Program-made: the position numbers and the translations under genes | The notes under the pieces: model-generated | Told to the model about the DNA's origin: nothing | What the model saw: only the letters and a program-made list of their open reading frames with translations | Databases searched by the model: none | Assembly (NCBI GenBank): GCA_016838945.1 | Contig: JADLKP010000076.1 | Coordinates: 1 to 9,147 of the forward strand | Source of the DNA: Methanobrevibacter sp. | GTDB lineage: Archaea; Methanobacteriota; Methanobacteria; Methanobacteriales; Methanobacteriaceae | Length of the DNA stretch: 9,147 nt | Direction of reading: 5' to 3' | Shown: one piece after another, positions 1 through 6,514 of the stretch | How the letters are laid out: each line of letters starts with the position of its first letter | Position numbering within the stretch: position 1 is the first letter of the stretch

Positions 1-5
1 TCCAT
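1..5 (-). CDS. Possible start of a leftward gene, cut by the window edge
   Basis: On the minus strand the left edge reads GGGGTATAATGGA, with the ATG at positions 5-3. This is nearly the same context as the transporter start at 1167 (GGGGATATAATG). A weak TATA-like element (minus TTTATTTG, about 36-43) lies roughly 27 nt upstream of the GGGG, the same geometry as at the transporter. Only two codon positions are visible, so no product can be named and the call rests on context alone. Confidence 0.25.
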
Positions 6-91
6 TATACCCCATTTATTAAAGTTTTTTTAGCAAATAAAGAACATTTAAAGCATTTTAGAAAAATTATGAATAAACTTGAAAAATTTTA

Positions 92-227
92 AAAAATAGA
101 TAAAAATTTTGCAATTTTTCTAGAATAATTCCTAAAAAAATAAACATAAAATAAATAAGAAAAATAGATAAAAATTTTGCAATTTTTCTAGAATAATTCC
201 TAAAAAAATAAACATAAAATAAATAAA
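92..227. repeat. 68-bp tandem duplication downstream of the CDF gene
   Basis: Copy 1 (92-159) and copy 2 (160-227) are identical except for the last base (g159 versus a227), and the match runs a few bases into a third partial copy (228-234). Each copy contains a hairpin-capable segment with arms AAAAATT and AATTTTT around a TTGC loop (103-120 and 171-188). On the minus strand each hairpin is followed by T-rich sequence, so this is probably a duplicated terminator for the transporter transcript. No reading frame of note runs through it. Confidence 0.9.
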
Positions 228-240
228 AAAAATATGAATT

Positions 241-1167
241 TTAATTGCCATCCAAAATGTTCTTTCCATCGATTTCCTGACAATGGTCATATTCCAATCC
301 ATAAGGACATGCATGAACTGTTGCTCCCCTAATGACATCCACTTCTTCAACTATCTTATTTTGAACCATATGAACAATCTTATGGGAGTCATCCAGGCTC
401 ATCTCTGGAGGAAGTTCAATATGCAGTGACACGGTAGCATAGGACCCTAAATAATTTACTCTGACATTATGTGTTCCAAGAACCTGATCCACTGAATTTG
501 AAACTTCTGTAATCTCATCAATCAAATCTTCAGAAGGAACCTTACCCATAATTGAATCCAGATTCTCTTTTGCAATTTCATATGCGGTTTTTGCAATCAA
601 TAGAGCAATGGCAAATGCAATGATCGGGTCCAATACAGGATAACCGTATTGAGCAACAAAAATACCTATTAAGATAGCGATTGAAGATAGGATATCAACC
701 CTTTGATGCATACCATCTGCAACAATGGCTGGACTATTGGCATCCTTACCTAAATTGATAATGCTTTGGCTCATTGCAAAGTTAACGATTATGCCAATCA
801 ATGCCATAACAACTGCTATAGGGTCGGGAATTGAAAATGTTCCATAGTATAAACGTTCAATGGCTCCAGTAAGTATCTGATAGGCAACAATTGCCAAAAA
901 CACTACAATCACCAAACCTGCAACAGCTTCAGCCCTTCCGTGACCATAAGGATGCTCATGGTCTGCAGGCTTATTTGCAACTCTAAATCCAATATAAGCG
1001 ATTATGGAAGTTACCAAATCTGAAATTGTATGGGCCCCCTCTGATATGAGCGCATAACTTCCAGACATTATCCCCACTGCAATATTGAAAATAGTCAAGA
1101 ATGTGTTTCCTATAACTGCAATATAAAATGCCCTCTTTCCTAACTTTTCACGTTCCTCAAATTTCAT
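241..1167 (-). CDS. Cation diffusion facilitator (CDF) family metal transporter
   Basis: This is a 308-residue membrane protein that should export a divalent metal, most likely Zn(II), from the cytoplasm in exchange for protons. Six hydrophobic segments are visible (about 13-35, 38-62, 80-102, 113-135, 152-175, 178-198). The family metal site is formed by HxxxD in TM2 (H46, D50) and HxxxD in TM5 (H154, D158). The HPYGHGRAE motif (72-80) precedes TM3. Residues 205-295 form the cytoplasmic dimerisation domain. The tail carries H285, C287, H295 and C296, which could bind extra metal. His rather than Asp at the first TM2 position favours Zn over Mn by family knowledge; Fe, Co or Ni cannot be excluded. 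I chose the ATG at 1167 because GGGG sits six bases upstream; an in-frame TTG at 1188 would lie upstream of the predicted transcription start. The gene stands alone, and the 68-bp tandem repeat follows its 3' end. Confidence 0.93.
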   Translation of the reverse strand: MKFEEREKLGKRAFYIAVIGNTFLTIFNIAVGIMSGSYALISEGAHTISDLVTSIIAYIGFRVANKPADHEHPYGHGRAEAVAGLVIVVFLAIVAYQILTGAIERLYYGTFSIPDPIAVVMALIGIIVNFAMSQSIINLGKDANSPAIVADGMHQRVDILSSIAILIGIFVAQYGYPVLDPIIAFAIALLIAKTAYEIAKENLDSIMGKVPSEDLIDEITEVSNSVDQVLGTHNVRVNYLGSYATVSLHIELPPEMSLDDSHKIVHMVQNKIVEEVDVIRGATVHACPYGLEYDHCQEIDGKNILDGN

Positions 1168-1197
1168 TATATCCCCAAAAAACAGCAAAATAATACT

Positions 1198-1208
1198 TTT
1201 TATATAAA
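1198..1208 (-). promoter_or_regulatory. TATA box of the CDF gene; very short leader
   Basis: Minus-strand TTTATATAAAA is centred near 1203. Standard archaeal spacing of about 27 nt puts transcription start at the G at 1176, giving a leader of only nine bases (GGGGATATA) before the ATG. The mRNA would be almost leaderless, with the GGGG at its extreme 5' end. Confidence 0.6.
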
Positions 1209-1345
1209 GGTCAGCTAAAAAATATTACTAATATTAAAATAATTATTACCAAACTTGTTTATGTAATTATTAATATATATTATTTGCCATAAACCATTAA
1301 TAAATTTACCTATATGGATATAGATATGAAAAATTATTGTTTTTT

Positions 1346-1378
1346 AAAAAAAAATATGGATTGAAGAATCAGTAATCC
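1346..1378 (-). terminator. Terminator of the aminotransferase gene
   Basis: On the minus strand, GGATT (1378-1374) and AATCC (1362-1358) can pair around the TGA stop codon, and a run of nine T residues follows (1354-1346). The 5-bp stem is weak, but the T-run directly after the stop fits archaeal intrinsic termination. The rest of the gap (1209-1345) is plain AT-rich DNA with no feature I can support. Confidence 0.5.
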
Positions 1379-2484
1379 AAACCCTTCAAAATATCCATTG
1401 CCTTTTCAATGTTTTCATATGAGTTTGCATATGACATTCTTACATGACCTTCTCCAACGCTTCCGAATGGAGCACCTGGAACTGAAATAACTCCTGCCTC
1501 TGCAGCCGCCTTGACAAATTCCATAGGCCTTTCCACTTTAGGGAAAACATAGAATGCACCTTGGCAATCAACAGTTTCATAGCCCATGTCATTTAAGCTT
1601 GAAACAATAAGGTCCCTTCTTCTTGAAAACTCGCCAACCATTTTCTTGACTGAATCCTGTGGACCTGTAAGTGCTTCGATAGCTCCCGCTTGTGAAACGG
1701 AAGGAGCATTTGCAGTGCAATATTGGTGAACCTTTAACAAGTTTTCAGTCACTTCATCATTTGCAACCATATATCCGACCCTGAGGCCAGTCATTGCATA
1801 GGTTTTTGAAAATCCGTTTATTGTAACCACATTGTCTGAATACTCAGCTGGAGAGTGGTTTTTGGTTCCATAGATGATCTTTTCATAGATTTCATCTGAA
1901 ATGATATAGAAGTCATGGTCTGTTGCCAAATCTGCAATTCCTTTAATGTCCTCCTTATCCATCACTGCACCAGTTGGATTTGAAGGGGAGTTGATGATCA
2001 ATCCTTTTGTATTCTTGTCAATCTTTTCTTGAACATCCTCCACTTTCATCTTAAACTCATTTTCCATCGGAGCGGTGACTTCCACAACATTAGCTTCAGC
2101 CAATTGGACACATGTATAATAGGATAGGAATCCCGGATTTGGAACCAATACATTATCTCCCTTTTGGAATAATGCTTGTGCACAGTCGTATAATGCTTCG
2201 CTTGCACCAGCAGTGACTATGACATTTTCAGCATCTGTTTTGATATTGTTCTCTTTATCTAATTTATCCACGATCGCTTCCCTTAACTCTATCAATCCCT
2301 TATTTGAAGTGTATTTGGTAATTCCTTCATCAATTGCATCTTTCATTGCAGTCTTGATATTTTCAGGAACATCAAAGTCAGGTTCTCCTATTCCCAAATT
2401 AACTGCATCAGGATTAGTCACTTCAAACATTTTTCTAATTAGAGATAATTCAATGGTTTCAACTCTTTTAGCAGGATTTAACAT
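1369..2484 (-). CDS. PLP-dependent class I/II aminotransferase (aspartate aminotransferase-like)
   Basis: A 371-residue fold-type I cytoplasmic enzyme that moves an amino group between an amino acid and a 2-oxo acid using pyridoxal phosphate. Visible hallmarks are the N-terminal GIGEPDFDVP segment (31-40), KYTSNKG for substrate and domain closure (57-63), SPSNPTG (166-172), D197 and Y200 in SDEIY contacting the cofactor ring, the Schiff-base lysine K227 in GFSKTYAMTGLRVGY, and R349 for the substrate carboxylate. Length and motif order fit the archaeal AspC-like family. The substrate (aspartate, aromatic, alanine or branched-chain) cannot be read from sequence, so I give no symbol. The ATG at 2484 is supported by AAGGTG (2495-2490), five bases upstream. 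It lies 152 bp from the radical SAM gene on the same strand, but its own TATA box and the phased repeat between them suggest separate transcription. Confidence 0.95.
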   Translation of the reverse strand: MLNPAKRVETIELSLIRKMFEVTNPDAVNLGIGEPDFDVPENIKTAMKDAIDEGITKYTSNKGLIELREAIVDKLDKENNIKTDAENVIVTAGASEALYDCAQALFQKGDNVLVPNPGFLSYYTCVQLAEANVVEVTAPMENEFKMKVEDVQEKIDKNTKGLIINSPSNPTGAVMDKEDIKGIADLATDHDFYIISDEIYEKIIYGTKNHSPAEYSDNVVTINGFSKTYAMTGLRVGYMVANDEVTENLLKVHQYCTANAPSVSQAGAIEALTGPQDSVKKMVGEFSRRRDLIVSSLNDMGYETVDCQGAFYVFPKVERPMEFVKAAAEAGVISVPGAPFGSVGEGHVRMSYANSYENIEKAMDILKGLDY

Positions 2485-2530
2485 AATAACACCTTAAATA
2501 ATTAGCAAATAGTTATAAATTAATCATATA

Positions 2531-2540
2531 TTTTTATAAA
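2531..2540 (-). promoter_or_regulatory. TATA box of the aminotransferase gene
   Basis: Minus-strand TTTATAAAAA is centred near 2536 and predicts a start near 2509 with a leader of about 25 nt that includes the AAGGTG site. A closer match (minus ATTTATAACT, 2520-2511) would start transcription inside or below the ribosome binding site and is less likely. The element overlaps the first unit of the 11-bp array. Confidence 0.45.
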
Positions 2541-2601
2541 TTTTGTAAAAATTCTATAAAAATCCTATAAAAATTTTGCATAAATTTTGTATAAATTTTT
2601 T
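2536..2601. repeat. Six-unit, 11-bp periodic A-tract array
   Basis: Six consecutive 11-bp units can be laid end to end with no gap: ATAAATTTTGT, AAAAATTCTAT, AAAAATCCTAT, AAAAATTTTGC, ATAAATTTTGT, ATAAATTTTTT. The array lies between the 3' end of the radical SAM gene and the promoter of the aminotransferase. In leftward transcripts the A-tracts read as T-tracts spaced one helical turn apart. It may act as a terminator for the radical SAM mRNA, as curved DNA, or both. Confidence 0.75.
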
Positions 2602-2636
2602 CTATTATAATATTAGATTTAATGTTTAATATAGTT

Positions 2637-4322
2637 TTAATCACAAGCCCCACAATTATAGCAAGGGCCGTCTTCACACCATGGAGTCTGCTCACTGGTT
2701 CTTATTTTTTCATATTCAGAGATTAAGAAATCTTTGCTTACACTTACATCTATGGAATCCCAAGGCAAATCATCTCCAAATTTATAATCTGGAGCATTCT
2801 GAGCCCATTCCTTAATGCTGATTTTTTCATTCAAAGACCTTTCTATCAAGTTTCCAATCTCCTTATCCCCACAGGAGAGAACATATTGTATAAGGCCCAA
2901 CTTAGCACTATCAAACTTAATGTCCAAACCTTTCAGATTCTTTTTAAGATATCTTATCTTTGATTTGATTTCTTTCAGGTCATAGCTTCCCCATTGTAGG
3001 GGGGTATGTGGCTTTGGAATAACCGGATTGACACTGAAGCTGATAGAGACTTTTGATTTTTTCTTGAAAGACTTGGACTTTTTCCGGGATAAGCCATCCC
3101 CATTTTTAGATGATGAATTAGACATTGATTTGCTTGAAATGTCGTTTAATTTAATTGAAGATTTAGAATTTGAATCAATATTATGCTTCATGGAATCAAT
3201 CTGCTTCATAAGACTTGCAAGTTCTTCAATATCCTCTTGTGTCTCATAGGGCAAACCGATTAAAAAATACAATTTAATATTAAAACCTAATTCAATAGCA
3301 TCATTTATCACTCTGAATACATCTTCATCACTAATGTCCTTGTTGATTCTTCTCCTAAGGGAATAGATTGATTCAGGAGCGATTGTCAATGTCTTCAATC
3401 CGCTTGACTTAAGGGCAAGCAAGGTTTCCTTTGTGATAGATTCGATTCTCATTGAAGGTGTGGAGACTTGGAATCCCTTTTCCCTTAAGGCATCTGTCAA
3501 TTCGTTTATTTTGGAATAGTCTGAAACAGCTGCTCCAATCAATGATATCTTATTTAATCCCGTATTGGATCTTGCATCTTCTGCAATTGACAAAAGGTTT
3601 TCCAGATCTGTTTCCCTTAAAGGCCTATACATATAGCTTGACATGCAGAACCTGCAGCCTCTTGAACAGGCCCTTGATACATTCAAGAGAATCGTATTGG
3701 AAAATGCAGGGATGAAATCATTGTCATCAGTTTCTGTAACTATAGGATAAGTCAAATGATATGCATCCTTCATATCATCCAAAAGTATGATTTTCGTATT
3801 GTTGTTGAATTCAGAAACATATAATCCTTGCATATTTAAAAAAGGAGAAAAATCTCTTTTATTCCTGACATCTGACTCCAAATATAAGTCTAAAAAGTCA
3901 TATAAAACAGCTTCAGCTTCCCCAATAACAAAAATGTCTATAAAATCAGATAACGGCAAAGGATTGGAACTAGCACAAGGCCCTCCTGCAATAATCAAAG
4001 GGTCTTCTGAGGTTCTGTCTTCCCTTCTTAATGGAATATCCGCATTCCTCAAGATTTCCAAGACATTAAAATAGTCCTGCTCATATTGCAGGGAAAAAGA
4101 GATTATGTCAAAATCAGCCAAGGGGCTGTTTGTTTCAAGACTTCTCACAGAAGGATAGATTATTCTTTCACAGTAGCTGTCTTCCCTTTCATTGACGTAA
4201 TTATAAAGTATTTGATAACCTAAGGAACTCATTGCAGTTTTGTAAACGTTTGGATAAACCAATCCAAAACGAATATCTGCTTTCAACGGATTTTTGACGA
4301 TTACGTTCTTTTCTCTAAACAT
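2637..4322 (-). CDS. B12-binding-like radical SAM protein, function unknown
   Basis: A 561-residue cytoplasmic iron-sulfur enzyme. Residues 15-150 resemble a cobalamin-binding-type Rossmann domain (LVYPNVYKTAMSSLGYQILY, DIISFSLQYE, IAGGPCASSNP, FVIGEAEAV) but lack the DxHxxG base-off B12 motif. The radical SAM core follows, with the cluster motif CSRGCRFC (C219, C223, C226) and GFNIKLYFLIGLPYET (346-361). NPVIPKPHTPLQW (442-454) is typical of the TIGR03960-like family, which I recognise from memory. Residues 379-433 are a Ser/Lys/Asn-rich insertion just before that motif. The C-terminus carries four cysteines (C549, C554, C557, C560) that could hold a second cluster. The substrate is unknown; in bacteria this family often precedes an RNase E/G or ribosomal protein gene, a context not seen here. 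The start at 4322 has a weak AGGA eight to ten bases upstream. It is divergent from the wall enzyme gene. Confidence 0.9.
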   Translation of the reverse strand: MFREKNVIVKNPLKADIRFGLVYPNVYKTAMSSLGYQILYNYVNEREDSYCERIIYPSVRSLETNSPLADFDIISFSLQYEQDYFNVLEILRNADIPLRREDRTSEDPLIIAGGPCASSNPLPLSDFIDIFVIGEAEAVLYDFLDLYLESDVRNKRDFSPFLNMQGLYVSEFNNNTKIILLDDMKDAYHLTYPIVTETDDNDFIPAFSNTILLNVSRACSRGCRFCMSSYMYRPLRETDLENLLSIAEDARSNTGLNKISLIGAAVSDYSKINELTDALREKGFQVSTPSMRIESITKETLLALKSSGLKTLTIAPESIYSLRRRINKDISDEDVFRVINDAIELGFNIKLYFLIGLPYETQEDIEELASLMKQIDSMKHNIDSNSKSSIKLNDISSKSMSNSSSKNGDGLSRKKSKSFKKKSKVSISFSVNPVIPKPHTPLQWGSYDLKEIKSKIRYLKKNLKGLDIKFDSAKLGLIQYVLSCGDKEIGNLIERSLNEKISIKEWAQNAPDYKFGDDLPWDSIDVSVSKDFLISEYEKIRTSEQTPWCEDGPCYNCGACD

Positions 4323-4400
4323 GTTTTAGTTCCTATTGATGATTGATCAAATGTTTTATTGCTGTCCAAATTTTCTTAAATCTTGAAAATTGTTCTTAAA

Positions 4401-4410
4401 TCAATATAAA
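4401..4410 (-). promoter_or_regulatory. Probable TATA box of the radical SAM gene
   Basis: Minus-strand TTTATATTGA is centred near 4406 and predicts a start near 4380, with a leader of about 57 nt. Other AT-rich stretches nearby could serve, so the assignment is tentative. Confidence 0.35.
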
Positions 4411-4774
4411 TTTTGTTTTTACAAATATAATAAATTTTACTATGATTATATTATTGAATTTTATCAATTTAATGGTAATGATGTAACTTATTAGTTCATT
4501 ATAATATTTATTTTAAAATACAAGAAATATATAAACTTTTTTTCTTAAACAGATAAGTGAATTTGCACAAAAACACAATTAAGAAATGTATTTAAATTAA
4601 AAAATCAAAATATGAATTTACCACTCTTTAGAATAAAAAAATAAACAGTTCAATTAATATTTTTTAATTTGAAATCATTTTTTCAATATGAATAAAATAT
4701 TCAATTAAAACTGAAATTTTTAAAGAGGTTATGAAAATGAATGGAGGAGAAAAAAGGAAAAATGAGGTGTTACT
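4411..4774. other. Divergent intergenic region and long leader of the wall enzyme gene
   Basis: Between the leftward radical SAM gene and the rightward transglutaminase lies AT-rich DNA with no long gene on either strand. The clearest rightward promoter element is TATATAAA at 4528-4535, preceded by purine-rich AAGAAA. It predicts a start near 4559 and a leader of about 216 nt. The last 45 bp hold short overlapping ORFs, annotated separately. No strong hairpin or known riboswitch motif was recognised. Confidence 0.5.
4528..4535 (+). promoter_or_regulatory. Probable TATA box of the transglutaminase gene
   Basis: TATATAAA with purine-rich sequence just upstream is the best rightward TATA match in the gap. 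If it is used, the 5' leader is about 216 nt, much longer than the 9-60 nt inferred for the other protein genes here. Confidence 0.45.
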
Positions 4775-4790
4775 ATTAGAAATAAAATAA
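4737..4790 (+). CDS. Short leader ORF overlapping the start of the transglutaminase gene
   Basis: ATG at 4737 has GAGGT (4725-4729) seven bases upstream and opens a 17-codon frame (MNGGEKRKNEVLLLEIK) ending at TAA 4788-4790. An in-frame ATG at 4731 lies too close to the same site. The ORF runs across the GAGGTG site and the inferred ATT start (4775) of the next gene, in a different frame. A second tiny frame, ATG 4762 to TAG 4777-4779, ends on the ATT itself. These could be leader peptides that couple translation, chance ORFs, or remnants of an older N-terminus. The peptide resembles nothing I know. Confidence 0.25.
   Translation: MNGGEKRKNEVLLLEIK
4764..4777 (+). promoter_or_regulatory. Shine-Dalgarno site that points to an ATT start codon
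   Basis: GAGGTG (4764-4769) matches six bases of the archaeal GGAGGTGAT consensus. Five bases later comes ATT (4775-4777), the first codon of a frame that encodes a complete signal peptide. There is no in-frame ATG, GTG or TTG between the stop at 4763-4765 and the TTG at 4796, which lies 26 bases past the site and would remove the charged n-region. ATT is therefore the best start. Confidence 0.6.
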
Positions 4791-6481
4791 TTATATTGAC
4801 CTTATTGGTAATACTGTTTTTCACTCTAGGCAGTGTAGGTGCTCAAAGCGTGAGTGCAGATGATTTAAATGGCAGCAAAATTCTTAAATCAAGTTCTCTC
4901 ACAAGCAATAGCACCAAAGCAACTGCTTCAAGTATTACAAATAAAGTTAAATCAAATGTGACTACAAAAGCAGTGACAAATGTGACAAAGAAAACTACAA
5001 ATGCAACTAAAGCAAGTTCCAATAAAACTACAATAAATAAAAAGACTTTGGCAAAAACATCAACAAACTTTGTGAATTATGTGGAAAAGAACGGCAAATT
5101 TCCTAAAGTCAAAATCAGCAATAAGAATTATTCAAACACAGAATATCTATATCTGCTAACAAAAGCCGTTGAAAATGGCTCCAATTCAAAGATTGATATA
5201 AAGAAGAATTTGGTTAAAAAATACAATAACACTAATATCAAATCAGCTAAAGGAACATTGAATAAGACAGAGTACGTTAAGATGGCGGGCAAAACCAGGA
5301 AATTTATTGAAAAAAATAAGAGAGCTCCTAATTGGGTCTCTTCATCAAAGGGAAATGTTCCCTACAATCAATTAATTCTTACATACAGCAAATGTTTGGA
5401 TTTCTTTAATAAAAACAATAGGTTGCCGAATACCGTAAAGCTTGATGACTTGGATTTGGATAAAATCAAATCAAAGATAAACAAGAACAAAGCTAAAAGC
5501 AGTTCAAATAGTGTTAAAACAACAAATACAACCAAAAAGACAAATTCAAGCAGCACAACTAAAAAAACAACAGCAAACACAAAAACAACGAAGACTACTT
5601 CAAAGGAAACAGCAAATTCATCAGCAAAGACCAGTTCAAATAAAAAGGCTGATGGAAATGCAGGTTTGGTTGAAATTACAATGAACCATATCCATAGCCT
5701 ATTGAACAATATTTTAGATAAATTAGATCCAAGCAAATATAAGATAGATGTGACTAAAACTGATGAAGCGAATGTCAAATTGAATACAAGCAAGATAAAC
5801 GTTGATGTCAAAGGGAAATCCAGCATAAATGTTAAGGTTTCTGCCAATAATGCAAAAGCAAATGCAACTAAAAAAACAACAGCAAGCACTAAAACAACAA
5901 AAGCGAATACAACTAAGTCAACTAGTGGAAAGACAACTAAAACCGTTTCTAAAACCGTTTCTAAAACAGCTTCCAAGACAAGTTCCAATTCACTCAAACT
6001 GAATGATACCTACATCAAGGAAAGTCTGAAAAAGTATTTGTCCAGCAGCAAGAACTGCCAAATAGGCAATAAGGAAATCAAGGCATTGGCCAAAAAATTA
6101 ACTTCCACCCTTAAAAGCGATTATGATAAGGGCAAAAAGCTGTTCAATTGGGTACGGGACAATATCCAATATAAAAAGTATAGGAATACCCGAAGAGGGG
6201 CTGCCAAAACACTTCAAACAAAAAAAGGAAATTGCGTTGACCAAAGCCATTTATTGGTTGCCCTATCCAGAGCAGCTGGAATTCCTGCAAGATATGTGAA
6301 AGGGGACAAATGCAGATTCACCACAGGTTATGTTTCAGGACATATCTGGACACAGATTCTTGTTGGAAAGAAATGGGTTGTTGCAGATCCTACAAGTTCA
6401 AGAAACAGCTTTGGAAATATAAAGAATTGGAATACCAAGAACTATGTATTATGTGGAAAGTACAGTTCAATAAGTTTCTAG
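4775..6481 (+). CDS. Secreted pseudomurein-binding transglutaminase-type peptidase (PeiW/PeiP-like wall hydrolase)
   Basis: From the ATT start this is a 568-residue protein. It opens with MRNK, a hydrophobic stretch (5-21) and a likely signal-peptidase site after VSA28. A Ser/Thr/Lys-rich spacer (about 36-92) precedes two pseudomurein-binding repeats (about 99-132 and 174-208) and a half repeat ending NNRLPNTV. Two more Ser/Thr/Lys linkers (239-294 and 361-407) flank a 65-residue ordered-looking segment. The C-terminal transglutaminase-like domain has a Cys-His-Asp triad: C487 in GNCVDQSHL, H523 in GHIWTQ, D538 in ADPTSS. This architecture matches the pseudomurein endoisopeptidases of methanogen phages (peptidase family C71), so I infer cleavage of peptide crosslinks in the wall during growth or division. 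No phage genes are nearby, which argues for a cellular autolysin. Many N-x-S/T sequons could be glycosylated. Substrate specificity is inferred, not shown. Confidence 0.9.
   Translation: MRNKIIILTLLVILFFTLGSVGAQSVSADDLNGSKILKSSSLTSNSTKATASSITNKVKSNVTTKAVTNVTKKTTNATKASSNKTTINKKTLAKTSTNFVNYVEKNGKFPKVKISNKNYSNTEYLYLLTKAVENGSNSKIDIKKNLVKKYNNTNIKSAKGTLNKTEYVKMAGKTRKFIEKNKRAPNWVSSSKGNVPYNQLILTYSKCLDFFNKNNRLPNTVKLDDLDLDKIKSKINKNKAKSSSNSVKTTNTTKKTNSSSTTKKTTANTKTTKTTSKETANSSAKTSSNKKADGNAGLVEITMNHIHSLLNNILDKLDPSKYKIDVTKTDEANVKLNTSKINVDVKGKSSINVKVSANNAKANATKKTTASTKTTKANTTKSTSGKTTKTVSKTVSKTASKTSSNSLKLNDTYIKESLKKYLSSSKNCQIGNKEIKALAKKLTSTLKSDYDKGKKLFNWVRDNIQYKKYRNTRRGAAKTLQTKKGNCVDQSHLLVALSRAAGIPARYVKGDKCRFTTGYVSGHIWTQILVGKKWVVADPTSSRNSFGNIKNWNTKNYVLCGKYSSISF
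5556..5901 (+). repeat. Duplicated linker sequence inside the transglutaminase gene
   Basis: Bases 5556-5592 and 5865-5901 match at 34 of 37 positions, offset by 309 bp (103 codons, in frame). Both encode the core TKKTTA(N/S)TKTTK of a Ser/Thr/Lys linker. The pair brackets the 65-residue segment, so duplication of the linker, or of a linker-domain unit, is likely. Confidence 0.75.
5939..5986 (+). repeat. 12-bp in-frame tandem repeat (KTVS-type)
   Basis: AAAACCGTTTCT occurs twice exactly (5939-5950, 5951-5962) and is followed by two degenerate units (5963-5974, 5975-5986). Together they encode KTVS, KTVS, KTAS and KTSS. The tract joins linker 2 to the catalytic domain and could vary in length between strains by slippage. 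Confidence 0.85.
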
Positions 6482-6514
6482 ACATCGAATATAAATTTCA
6501 AAAATTATTTTTTT

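Noticed and set aside
132..350. 72-codon minus-strand ORF overlapping the CDF 3' end
   Set aside because: It overlaps the well-supported transporter in another frame, runs into the tandem repeat, and has no support of its own.
2213..2497. 94-codon plus-strand ORF within the aminotransferase
   Set aside because: Shadow of a strongly conserved gene on the other strand; no ribosome site.
4690..4763. Frameshift hypothesis joining the leader ORF to the wall hydrolase
   Set aside because: An indel could do this, but a correctly placed GAGGTG and a complete signal peptide from ATT make a frameshift unnecessary. It stays as an alternative to test with raw reads.
5500..5990. CRISPR-like or transposon repeats in the linker region
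   Set aside because: The repeats are in frame, low complexity and protein-coding. No spacers, terminal inverted repeats or transposase are present.
5368..5997. Long 209-codon ORF on the minus strand inside the transglutaminase gene, hydrophobic and Val/Leu/Phe-rich
   Set aside because: It is the antisense of the Thr/Lys/Asn-rich linkers, whose low-complexity codons leave the opposite strand free of stops. It has no ribosome site and no family resemblance.
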